Shown in pieces: positions 25,769 through 34,005 of a stretch of 64,000 nucleotides of DNA (the first letter of the stretch is position 1; each line of letters begins with the position of its first letter). A model generated the notes under the pieces. That model saw only the letters and a program-made list of their open reading frames with translations. It was not told the origin of the DNA and made no database searches. The translations under genes and the position numbers were made by a program. The stretch is from Pseudomonas iranensis (GTDB lineage: Bacteria; Pseudomonadota; Gammaproteobacteria; Pseudomonadales; Pseudomonadaceae), in assembly GCF_014268585.2 (NCBI RefSeq), contig NZ_CP077092.1:2728001-2792000 (forward strand). The letters run 5' to 3'.

Positions 25769-26874
25769 GCGTCGATATCGAATGTGTCGTGATTGGCGCC
25801 GGAGTGCTCGGGCTGGCTGTCGCCCGGGCCCTGGCCTTGAGCGGCCGCGAAGTGATTGTGGTGGAGGCGGGTGAACGCATTGGAACGGGCATCAGCTCGC
25901 GCAATTCAGAAGTCATTCACGCCGGCATCTACTACCCCACTGGCAGCCTCAAGGCGCAAATGTGCGTCGACGGCAGGCATCGCCTGCATGGCTTTTGCGA
26001 AGCACACGCAGTAGCGTGCCAACCTCTGGGCAAGCTTGTTGTCGCAACCGATGACGCGCAGTGCGGGGCATTGCAGCGGTTATGGCAGCAGGGACGGCGC
26101 AATGGCGTCAACGACCTGCAGCTGCTCAGCGCCCGACAGGCGTTGGAACTGGAGCCTGAGTTGTCATGTATCGCGGCACTCTGGTCGCCCTCTACTGCAA
26201 TTGTCGACTCCCATGCCTTGATGCTTGCCCTGCAGGCAGACGCCGAGGCGGCGGGCACCTCGTTTGCCTTTAACACACCGTTCGAATCGGCCTGTCGTCG
26301 CCCGCAGGGTTTTGAGTTGCAGATCGGCGGCGCGCAACCCATGAACGTCAGCTGTGGCGAACTGATTAACTGTGCGGGCTTGTCTGCGCCCCAGCTTGCG
26401 GGTCACATTGTCGGTCTGTCTTCACGATACGTCCCGTTGGCCAGGTTGTGCAAAGGCAGCTACTTCAGCTTCAGCGGTCGGATACCTTTTCGCCATCTCA
26501 TCTATCCCGCGCCCGAAGCCGCGGGTCTCGGCGTGCACATGACGCTTGACCTGGGGGGGCAGGCGCGTTTCGGACCGGATGTCGAGTGGGTCGATCAGGT
26601 TGATTACCGTGTGGATCCTCAGCGGGCCGAAGGCTTCTATCAAGCGATTCGCCGCTATTGGCCCGGCCTGCCCGATGGCAGCCTGGAACCGGCCTATAGC
26701 GGCATCCGCCCGAAAATCAACGCCGTACACGAACCGGCGGCGGACTTTGTCATCAGTGGCCCATCGGTGCATGGAGTGCCGGGGCTGGTTAATCTGTTCG
26801 GCATCGAATCTCCTGGGTTGACGAGCTGTCTCGCCATCGCGGAGCGTGTCGTACAGGCGCTCGGGCAAAATTGA
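25765..26874 (+). CDS. FAD-dependent oxidoreductase, DAO/L-2-hydroxyglutarate oxidase-like
   Basis: 369 residues with a GTG start overlapping the previous stop (GTGA). The N-terminal Rossmann motif is [19 protein letters not shown], followed by VVEAG and [21 protein letters not shown], the flavin contact typical of LhgO-like proteins. The C-terminal part has [11 protein letters not shown] and [18 protein letters not shown]. It probably oxidises a 2-hydroxy acid or hydroxyl group. As the last gene of the operon it may provide the keto group for an aminotransferase. Convergent neighbour 20 bases away; no terminator seen. Confidence 0.83.
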   Translation: MSVDIECVVIGAGVLGLAVARALALSGREVIVVEAGERIGTGISSRNSEVIHAGIYYPTGSLKAQMCVDGRHRLHGFCEAHAVACQPLGKLVVATDDAQCGALQRLWQQGRRNGVNDLQLLSARQALELEPELSCIAALWSPSTAIVDSHALMLALQADAEAAGTSFAFNTPFESACRRPQGFELQIGGAQPMNVSCGELINCAGLSAPQLAGHIVGLSSRYVPLARLCKGSYFSFSGRIPFRHLIYPAPEAAGLGVHMTLDLGGQARFGPDVEWVDQVDYRVDPQRAEGFYQAIRRYWPGLPDGSLEPAYSGIRPKINAVHEPAADFVISGPSVHGVPGLVNLFGIESPGLTSCLAIAERVVQALGQN

Positions 26875-26894
26875 CCAGCCTTTGTCCAGAGGGG

Positions 26895-27899
26895 TCACAC
26901 GTCCAATTCGATCAGCTCGCCATCGTCTTTTTCCAGCCGCTGCAAAAACACCTGTGCGTCCAGCAGCTGGTACGGAAAATAAAGCCCGGGCGGGGCAGGC
27001 GGCTGCCCATCCAGCCCAACCAGCCGCTCCAGCAACATGGCCACACTGAGCCCGGTCAACGCCGCTGCGCCTTCGCGGTGAACCACGGCGTGGCGGGTGC
27101 GCAACGCAGATCCCTTGTGATCCATGCCTTCAAGTTCGATGAGTATTTCCGTCGACATCGGCAGACCCTGACGCCGGGTCGAGCTGATGCCGCTGGCGAG
27201 GTTGAACTCGACGTTCGGGGCGTCGGTGGCGGCGGCCAGGCCTGTCACGTCGATGGAGGAGAAGCCGGCGCCCTGCAGGGTGGTGCCGTCGACGGCGCGG
27301 AAGCTGACCTTGGCGTCGTCGCCTTCACGCCAGATGAATTCGCCGTCACGGCGGGTCAGTGCGGCGGGCAGCATCTTGTTCAGGTGTTCAAAATCGACGG
27401 CAACGGTCGGGCCGCCGCCGTCCTGTTCGTCGACCAGTGCATGAATGCGGATGTCGTGCACGCGGGCGAATGCCTTGGCGATGTGCAGCGTTGCCACGGT
27501 GGTGGCGCCGACCATCCATTCGTAGCCGAGGACAATGGGCGACGCGTCGGGCGAGTGGATGAAACTGGCGATCTGCGGGGCGATTTCGAACACGCCGGAA
27601 GAGATGCTCAGGTGCGGCACCTTGCGCTTTTGCGCAAAGCGCAGACCGGCGAGGGCGTGGTCCATGTAGAACAGGACGATGGCGCTGACCCGGCGATCAC
27701 CCAGCCGCAGATCTTCTGCGCGAGCATCGATGACCACACCTTGGGCATTGCCGATTTGCTCGGCGGTTTGCTGAGCCTTGGCGAGGTCGCGTCCACCGAT
27801 CAGCAGGGGGACGTCGGGATGCGCCGCGCGCAATGCGCGAGCCGTCTGATGGCCGATGGCGCCGGAGCCGCCCATGAACAGAATGGGATGAAGTGGCAT
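26895..27899 (-). CDS. Saccharopine dehydrogenase-like NAD(P)-binding protein
   Basis: 334 residues. The N-terminus MPLHPILFMGGSGAIGHQTARAL is a Rossmann dinucleotide motif, followed by LLIGGRDLAKAQQTAEQIG, the pattern of saccharopine dehydrogenase-type proteins. The C-terminal half has no motif I recognise. It is probably a cytoplasmic oxidoreductase of unknown substrate. It lies 114 bases downstream of the flavin monooxygenase gene on the same strand and is probably co-transcribed with it. Confidence 0.7.
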   Translation of the reverse strand: MPLHPILFMGGSGAIGHQTARALRAAHPDVPLLIGGRDLAKAQQTAEQIGNAQGVVIDARAEDLRLGDRRVSAIVLFYMDHALAGLRFAQKRKVPHLSISSGVFEIAPQIASFIHSPDASPIVLGYEWMVGATTVATLHIAKAFARVHDIRIHALVDEQDGGGPTVAVDFEHLNKMLPAALTRRDGEFIWREGDDAKVSFRAVDGTTLQGAGFSSIDVTGLAAATDAPNVEFNLASGISSTRRQGLPMSTEILIELEGMDHKGSALRTRHAVVHREGAAALTGLSVAMLLERLVGLDGQPPAPPGLYFPYQLLDAQVFLQRLEKDDGELIELDV

Positions 27900-28013
27900 G
27901 AATCCTCCTCATTTTTCCTGGATTGAAACGTGCTTGGGCTAGACACCCTAGCACGCACTTTCCGGTTCGCCGGTGCGCTTGGTCTGCGCACCGACGAACG
28001 ACCACTTGGGGAA

Positions 28014-29837
28014 TCAGCCCAGATGATGCCGCTCTGCAAGGCGATAGACATCGGTGTCGAGGCCTTCGAAACGAGCCTTCAACTGCAACGCCAGATACAG
28101 CGAATAGTGCCGTGACTGATGCAGGTTGCCGCCGTGGAACCAGAGGTTCTGCTGCTGGGTCGGCTTCCACATGTTGCGCAGTTCACCTTCATACGGGCCG
28201 GGGTCGTTGGTGGTACCGGAACCCAGGCCCCAGCAGCGCCCGACCTTGTCGGCGACTTGCTGAGAAATCAGCTTCGCGGCCCAGCCGTTCATCGAGCCAT
28301 AACCCGTCGCATAAACGATGAGATCGGCCGGCAAGCGGCTGCCATCGGTGAGCACCACCGCATCCGCTTCGATGCGTTCGACACCGAGGCCCGGCGCGCT
28401 CTTGAGCTTGATCGTGCCGTTGGCGATCAGTTCCGAGGCGCCGACGTCAATGTAGTAACCCGAGCCACGGCGTACGTATTTCATGAACAAACCCGATTCA
28501 TCGTCGCCGAAATCGAGCATGAAACCCGCCCGGCTCAGGCGTTCATAGAAGTCCTTGTCGCGCTCCTTGATCGCGTCGAAGATCGGCCGATGAAACTGTG
28601 GCATGACCTTGTACGGAATCGAGGCGAACAGCAGGTCGGCCTTATCCGTGGTCAGACCCGACTCGAGCGCCTCTTCGGAATAAAGCCCGCCGAAAACCAG
28701 TTCCATCAGGCTGTCTGAACGCACGATGTGCGTTCTCGAACGTTGCACCATGGTCACCTCGGCGCCGTTTTCCACCAGATCGGCGCAGATGTCGTGGGCT
28801 GAATTGTTCGCGCCGATGACCACTGCGCGCTTGCCTTTCCACGCATCGCCGCCGGGGTGACGGCTGGAGTGATGTTGCTGGCCCTGGAAGTTTTCGGCGC
28901 CGGGATACACCGGCACATTCGGTACGCCAGACATGCCGGTGGCGAGGATCAGTTGCGTCGGTTGCAGGGTGACGGGCTCGCCGTTGCGCAGGACCTCCAC
29001 GGTCCAGCGGCCAGTCTCTTCGTCAAACGTAGCGCCGAGGCATTCAGTCCGCGGCCAGTAGTTGAGTTCCATGACCTTGGTGTACATCTCCAGCCAGTCG
29101 CCGATCTGGTCTTTCGGGGTGAACACCGGCCAGTGGTCGGGGAAGGGCAGGTAGGGCATGTGGTCGTACCAGACCGGGTCGTGCAGGCACAGTGACTTGT
29201 AGCGGCCGCGCCATTGATCGCCGGGGCGTTCGGCTTTGTCGATGATCAACGTAGGTACGCCCATGCGTTTGAGCCTTGCGCCGAGGCCGAGCCCGCCCTG
29301 ACCGCCGCCGACGATCAGGCAGTACGGTTGCGTGGTAATGCCCAGCGCCGCTTCTTCATCGCGGCGGCGCTCCAGCCAGTTGCGCTTGTCAGCGTGGGCA
29401 TGGCCGTGGCTCGCGCCCATCGGCCGGCGGCGGCCGCTGGGTTCTTCGAAGCCTTTGAGTTCGCGCATGGTGGTCAGCAGCGTCCAGCACAGACCGTCTT
29501 TCAGGCGCACATAGCCTTTGCCGCGCGCCGAGTCGGTTTCCAGGCTCATCCAGCCTTCAAGCACGCCATCGGTGAGCGTGGCTTCACCTTCGAGTTGCCA
29601 GCGTTCGGGCCGGGTCTGCTCAAGGCGTGTTTCGAGCATGTCGCGAATCGCCGGTTTGCCTTCCAGGGTGACGAGGTTCCAGCTGAACAGCAGCAAGTCA
29701 CGCCAGTGGCATTCTTCGGCAAACAGCTCCAGCGTGCCGTCCACATCTCGTTGCGCCAGACGTTCGCCGAGGCGTTCGACCCAGGCCGCAAGTTGCGCTG
29801 TTGGCGATTGCAAAGGGGTTTCAATAGCGATGTTCAT
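28014..29837 (-). CDS. NTF2-like/flavin-containing monooxygenase fusion
   Basis: 607 residues from MNIAIETP, whose ATG has GGGAG upstream; longer in-frame starts extend into the promoter. Residues ~12-135 form an NTF2/SnoaL-like domain. An FAD-binding motif follows (IVGGGQGGLGLGARL from 175), then WRGRYKSLCLHDP, a mid motif GVPNVPVYPGAE and the NADPH motif VIGANNSAHDICADL. This is the Baeyer-Villiger/flavin monooxygenase type of the CzcO family. The substrate is unknown. A sigma-54 type promoter lies 45-60 bases upstream, facing away from a sigma-54 activator gene. Confidence 0.85.
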   Translation of the reverse strand: MNIAIETPLQSPTAQLAAWVERLGERLAQRDVDGTLELFAEECHWRDLLLFSWNLVTLEGKPAIRDMLETRLEQTRPERWQLEGEATLTDGVLEGWMSLETDSARGKGYVRLKDGLCWTLLTTMRELKGFEEPSGRRRPMGASHGHAHADKRNWLERRRDEEAALGITTQPYCLIVGGGQGGLGLGARLKRMGVPTLIIDKAERPGDQWRGRYKSLCLHDPVWYDHMPYLPFPDHWPVFTPKDQIGDWLEMYTKVMELNYWPRTECLGATFDEETGRWTVEVLRNGEPVTLQPTQLILATGMSGVPNVPVYPGAENFQGQQHHSSRHPGGDAWKGKRAVVIGANNSAHDICADLVENGAEVTMVQRSRTHIVRSDSLMELVFGGLYSEEALESGLTTDKADLLFASIPYKVMPQFHRPIFDAIKERDKDFYERLSRAGFMLDFGDDESGLFMKYVRRGSGYYIDVGASELIANGTIKLKSAPGLGVERIEADAVVLTDGSRLPADLIVYATGYGSMNGWAAKLISQQVADKVGRCWGLGSGTTNDPGPYEGELRNMWKPTQQQNLWFHGGNLHQSRHYSLYLALQLKARFEGLDTDVYRLAERHHLG

Positions 29838-29881
29838 GGGGCCACTCCCGATCTTGTTGTTTTGGTAAGCCATGGCATCAG

Positions 29882-29897
29882 AGCAAGGCTTGGGCCA
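29882..29897 (-). promoter_or_regulatory. Sigma-54 (-24/-12) promoter of the monooxygenase gene
   Basis: On the minus strand TGGCCC-AAGCC-TTGCT matches the sigma-54 pattern TGGCAC-N5-TTGCW with the GG and GC spaced by 10 bases. The predicted start is near 29871, giving a 35-base leader before the monooxygenase ATG. The divergent gene is a sigma-54 activator. Confidence 0.75.
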
Positions 29898-29959
29898 TCT
29901 CATTGAAAGGCGCGGGCCAGAGCGTTTGATGCAAAGGCCGACAAGGCTTGGCGCAGGCG

Positions 29960-29999
29960 ACATGTCACAAATTCGAGAATCGCGGATGACACTGTGTCA
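29960..29999. promoter_or_regulatory. Candidate enhancer sites for the sigma-54 activator
   Basis: Two dyads lie about 65-100 bases upstream of the -24 element: GACATGTC at 29960-29967 and TGACAC-T-GTGTCA at 29987-29999. Both contain TGTCA half-sites, which fits a pair of activator-binding sites at the distance usual for enhancer proteins. Confidence 0.6.
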
Positions 30000-30083
30000 C
30001 TCGGCGCGAAATTCCCCCGCAACGAGCTTTTCATCTAAGCTGCGGACACACCCGTGTCTTCACCGAAGCGGAGAACAACAACA

Positions 30084-31973
30084 ATGAAACCGGCCTCGAT
30101 CAACGCCCACGCGCGCCAGGTACTGCAAGCCGTGCAGGGCTCTGTTGCCAGCCACAGCGCGGCGGCAGACCTGGCGATCACCCGTTCGTGGCGGCGCTGC
30201 CTGGATCAATACCAGCTCGATCCGGCCAGCCGCCGCGCGCCGGACGTGCTCGAACAGGCGCGTTTGCGCGAACACCGTGCGCCGTTGGAACACATCATCT
30301 CCGTTGCGCATTGGCAGATGAACAGCCTGCACCAGCAACTGGGACGTGACGGCCATGTCGTGCTGCTCACCGATGCGCGCGGCGTGGCGATCGACAGCGT
30401 GTTCAACGAAGCCGAACGCGGCGAGTTCCAGCGCTCCGGGCTGTGGCTCGGCTCGGTCTGGAGCGAGGAGCACGAGGGCACCAACGGTGTCGGCACCTGC
30501 CTGGTCGAGCGCCAGCACGTGACCATTCGCCGCGACGAGCATTTCCGTGGCCAGCACGTCGGCCTGACCTGTTCGGCCAGCCCGATATTCGACGCCAGCG
30601 GTGGGTTGCTCGCGGTGCTCAACCTTTCCTCCGTGCGCGAGGAAAGCAGCCTTGAGCAACGCTTCAAGGCCATGGCCCTGACCAATCTGTCGGCCAGGTT
30701 GATCGAGAGCTGTTTTTTCCTCGGCCACGATCCGCAGCGCTATTTGCTGCGGTTTCATCCCGACGCCGGGTTTGTCGGGCTGCTGGGTGAAGGCCTGCTC
30801 AGCTTCGACGAGAGTGCGCGGATCTGTTCGGTGAATGCGGCGGCGCTGGATCTGTTGGGCCTGAGCCGCGAGCAGATGGTCGGGCAGTCGTTGACCATGT
30901 TGCTGGAAACGCCGATGGAGCAGTTGCTCGATCAGGCCAGTGCTCAGGCGCACGTCTGCTGGCCGATGCGCCTGGCCGACGGGCGCTTGTTCTACGGCCA
31001 GTTGCGCGAACCGATCCGCTCCGCGCCGTTGACCCTTGCGCCTGTCCCGCCAATCAAGGATGAGCGCGTGTGCCTGGAAGACCCGCGCCTGCAACGCGGA
31101 TTCGCTCGCGCGTTGCGTGTACTGGAGCGTGACGTGCCGGTGTTTCTGCAGGGTGAAACCGGCACCGGCAAGGAGGCCTTTGCGGCAGCGCTGCATCGCG
31201 CCAGCTCCCGCGCCGGCCAGCCGTTTGTCGCGATCAACTGCGCGGCGATCCCCGAGACGCTGATTGAAAGCGAGCTGTTCGGCTATCGCGGCGGCAGCTT
31301 CACCGGCGCGCGCAAGGACGGCATGGTCGGCAAGCTTGAGCAGGCCCATGGCGGCATTCTGTTTCTCGACGAAATCGGCGACATGCCCCTCGCGCTACAG
31401 ACCCGTCTGCTGCGCGTGCTCGAAGAGCGCCAGGTTGTGCCGCTGGGCAGCGCAACGCCGCGACCGCTTGATGTACGCCTGATCAGCGCCAGTCACCAGA
31501 ATCTGCCAGCCTGCGTGGCCGACGGACGTCTGCGCGAGGACCTGTTCTATCGCATTGGCGGTTTCGCCGTGGAACTGCCGCCGCTGCGCGAGCGTTCCGA
31601 CAAGGGCCGTCTGCTCGACCTGCTGCTGCGCGAAGAAGCGGCGGGCGCCACTGTGCGGCTGCAAGCGGGAGTTCGAGAGCGCTTGCTGGCGCAGCCCTGG
31701 CCGGGCAACGTCCGGCAACTGCGCACCTGTCTGCGGACGTTGGTGGCGTTGGCAGTGGAAGGCCGGGTCACGCTGGAGGACGTGCACGAGTTACTGCCCG
31801 CAAGTGACGACCAACCTGTTGACGATCCACTGGGCGTATCCGAACGGCAAACTCTGCTCAGCATGATCGAAGCTGAACACTGGCATGTCGCGCGAGTTGC
31901 CCGTCGTCTGGGGATTAGCCGCAATACCCTGTACCGCAAGCTTCGTCAGCATGGGATCACTCGACCTGGTTGA
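30084..31973 (+). CDS. Sigma-54-dependent transcriptional activator, AcoR-like
   Basis: 629 residues. A GAF-type sensor domain (about 60-190, with EEHEGTNGVGTCL) and a PAS-like part (about 220-300) precede the AAA+ domain with Walker A GETGTGKE, ESELFGYRGGSFTGA (the GAFTGA loop with S for A), and FLDEIGDMPLALQTRLLRVLEE. A Fis-type helix-turn-helix closes the protein (VARRLGISRNTLYRKLRQHG). It should sense a small compound and activate the divergent monooxygenase operon from the sites at 29960-29999. The ATG at 30084 is preferred over one 10 codons earlier because it follows a purine-rich GCGGAG region. Confidence 0.9.
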   Translation: MKPASINAHARQVLQAVQGSVASHSAAADLAITRSWRRCLDQYQLDPASRRAPDVLEQARLREHRAPLEHIISVAHWQMNSLHQQLGRDGHVVLLTDARGVAIDSVFNEAERGEFQRSGLWLGSVWSEEHEGTNGVGTCLVERQHVTIRRDEHFRGQHVGLTCSASPIFDASGGLLAVLNLSSVREESSLEQRFKAMALTNLSARLIESCFFLGHDPQRYLLRFHPDAGFVGLLGEGLLSFDESARICSVNAAALDLLGLSREQMVGQSLTMLLETPMEQLLDQASAQAHVCWPMRLADGRLFYGQLREPIRSAPLTLAPVPPIKDERVCLEDPRLQRGFARALRVLERDVPVFLQGETGTGKEAFAAALHRASSRAGQPFVAINCAAIPETLIESELFGYRGGSFTGARKDGMVGKLEQAHGGILFLDEIGDMPLALQTRLLRVLEERQVVPLGSATPRPLDVRLISASHQNLPACVADGRLREDLFYRIGGFAVELPPLRERSDKGRLLDLLLREEAAGATVRLQAGVRERLLAQPWPGNVRQLRTCLRTLVALAVEGRVTLEDVHELLPASDDQPVDDPLGVSERQTLLSMIEAEHWHVARVARRLGISRNTLYRKLRQHGITRPG

Positions 31974-32154
31974 AGACAATCGCGATCATTTGCGTTCATT
32001 CGCTGTTGATTGCGCGTATTGCCTGGAAATTGCTTGGATCCAATCATTAACTCACTATATCGCATGCCGACAAGCGGTAGGCTGAACCTATTGCTCAAAG
32101 TGATGGCGCAATGACATATTGCAGCACCTTTCCTCACTTCAAGATGTACCGAAA

Positions 32155-32808
32155 ATGCGCCCCCTCAAGTCACTTGTTGCAGCGTCGTTGCTGCTCAGCG
32201 GGTGCAATGGAATGCCAGTCGCTTTTGTTCAGGATCCTGTTTTAGACCAAGCCTTTGTCGTTCACTCCGGCGCGCCTTTGCCTTACGTGCTGATGGGTTC
32301 GGCTGTGCAATGGAATGAAGACTTCGCCGTGACGGTGAAGCACATTCCTTACTTGTCGGGCACGGTTTTCCAGGGGCAGGCAGACGTGCAGTTCTTCCGC
32401 CACAAGGCCAATAGCGTGCCGGCGTGGCGCGGCTACAAGCCGGGCGAGGAGCTGACTTCGGTGGGCTTCAATTCGCTGTACATGTCGGTCAAGGGCACCG
32501 GCCAGGCGCTGCCGGCGATGGTTCGCCTCGACGTCAAAGAGGGCAACGTGCTCTACGGCACCCATAATGGCGCGCTGGCCAAAGGCATGTCCGGCGGGCC
32601 GGTGTTTTCCGCCGATGGCAAAGTGGTTGGCATCAACGTGGCGTTTCTCACCCGTGACGACGTCAGCCGCCTCAAGCGCAAAGACTTGCTGGATCAACCG
32701 CGCGTAAGCATCTTTTTGCCGTACGCGGAGATCAATCGCGAGTGGTCGCGCTATCAGGCCAGCATCACCCCGACAGCGCCACCAGCGACCAAACTGGCCA
32801 GCCGCTGA
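32155..32808 (+). CDS. Trypsin-like peptidase-fold lipoprotein
   Basis: 217 residues from MRPLKSLVAASLLLSGC, a lipoprotein signal with the lipobox cysteine at 17. The rest has a trypsin-like fold: a candidate His in AVTVKHIPYL, and the serine motif KGMSGGPVFSADGKVVGIN, where GMSGGPV is the nucleophile loop of S1/S46-like proteases. It is probably an envelope protease or an inactive relative; the Asp is not clear. Its stop codon abuts that of the convergent adaptor gene, both inside the palindrome TGATCA (32806-32811). Confidence 0.7.
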   Translation: MRPLKSLVAASLLLSGCNGMPVAFVQDPVLDQAFVVHSGAPLPYVLMGSAVQWNEDFAVTVKHIPYLSGTVFQGQADVQFFRHKANSVPAWRGYKPGEELTSVGFNSLYMSVKGTGQALPAMVRLDVKEGNVLYGTHNGALAKGMSGGPVFSADGKVVGINVAFLTRDDVSRLKRKDLLDQPRVSIFLPYAEINREWSRYQASITPTAPPATKLASR

Positions 32809-34005
32809 TCAGCGTTCGCGCAACGCTTCGCGGGCGCGGTTGAGTGGTTTGATCAGGTAGTCGAGCACGGTTTTTTCGCCGGTACGGATGTCCACCGTGG
32901 CGATCATCCCGGGCACGATGGCGAAGCGTTTGCCGGCCTTGTTGCGCAGCTCATCCGAAGCGGTGCGGATGAACACGCGGTAGTAGAAGATCTCCGGCTT
33001 GGCTTCGTCCTGAATCGTGTCCGGCGAGATCGTCACCACTTCGCCGTCGAGGCTGCCGTAGATCGAATAGTCATAGGCGGTGATTTTCACTTTCGCCGCC
33101 TGGCCCGGGTGAATGAAGGCGATGTCGCGCGGCGAGATGCGCGTCTCGATCAGCAGTTGTTCATCGAGCGGCACGATCTGCATGACCTGGCCGTTAGGCG
33201 CAATGACGCCGCCAATCGTGCTGACCTCGATGTCCTTGACGATGCCGCGCACCGGCGAGCGCAGGGTCAGGCGCGATAGTGAATCGGTGCGACCACGGAT
33301 CACCGCTTCGAGCATCTGCGCTTCGGCGTTGGCCTTGGCCAGGTCTTCGCGGGCGCGGACCATGTAATCGGATCGGGCTTCGGTGGCCTTCAATTCCAGC
33401 TCCGAGCGTTGACGGGTCAGGCGCAGCACTTCAACCCGGCTCGAGGCGCCGATCTTCGCCAGGTTTTCAGTGATCGCCAGTTCGCTGCGCACCAGTTTCA
33501 GCGAGCTCTGAATACCGTCGAGGGTTTCTACCAGACCTTTGCGCCGGGTCTGATAGAGCTCGGTTTCGGCGCGGATCAGGTCAGGAAACTCCTGCAGCGA
33601 TGCGTCGAAGGTCAGGGGCTTTTCGCTGACTTCGGCCTGCAAGCGGTTGACGCTGGCCAGCGCCGCGCGGTACTTGGCCGCGCTTTCGCCGACGTTGGAC
33701 TGGTTCTTCACCGGGTCCAATTGCGCGAGGATCTGGCCGCGCTCGACCAAAGCGCCTTCGCTGACATTGAGCTGCTCAAGAATGCCGCCCTCCATCGACT
33801 GAATCACCTGTTCGCGCGAGCTGGGCACCACTTTGCCTGTACCGGTCGAGACCTCGACGATCTCGAACCACGCCGCCCAGGCAATGAAGCAGGCAAGCAT
33901 CAGCGCGCAACCCCAGATCACCTTTGCGCCACCGGCAAGTGCGCGCTCATCGCGGCCGTCGAGGTAGGACATCGGGTCCGGCACATCGGTCATCATCGGC
34001 TTCAT
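32809..34005 (-). CDS. Type I secretion membrane fusion protein (LapC/LapJ-like)
   Basis: 398 residues with one N-terminal membrane helix (VIWGCALMLACFIAWAAWF). It then has the HlyD order: a lipoyl half (GGILEQLNVSEGALVERGQ), long coiled coils (about 105-255), a second lipoyl half (LTLRSPVRGIVKDIEVSTIGGV) and a beta-barrel domain ending PGMIATVDIRTGEKTVLDYLIKPL. It bridges the ABC transporter and the TolC-like protein encoded upstream and carries the giant adhesin out of the cell. It overlaps the ABC gene by 4 bases and is the last gene of the adhesin operon. Confidence 0.92.
   Translation of the reverse strand: MKPMMTDVPDPMSYLDGRDERALAGGAKVIWGCALMLACFIAWAAWFEIVEVSTGTGKVVPSSREQVIQSMEGGILEQLNVSEGALVERGQILAQLDPVKNQSNVGESAAKYRAALASVNRLQAEVSEKPLTFDASLQEFPDLIRAETELYQTRRKGLVETLDGIQSSLKLVRSELAITENLAKIGASSRVEVLRLTRQRSELELKATEARSDYMVRAREDLAKANAEAQMLEAVIRGRTDSLSRLTLRSPVRGIVKDIEVSTIGGVIAPNGQVMQIVPLDEQLLIETRISPRDIAFIHPGQAAKVKITAYDYSIYGSLDGEVVTISPDTIQDEAKPEIFYYRVFIRTASDELRNKAGKRFAIVPGMIATVDIRTGEKTVLDYLIKPLNRAREALRER

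Noticed and set aside
26871..27926. 351-codon plus-strand frame opposite the NAD-binding protein gene
   Set aside because: The minus-strand frame has a Rossmann motif and a partner gene; the antisense product is Gly/Arg/His-rich without motifs.
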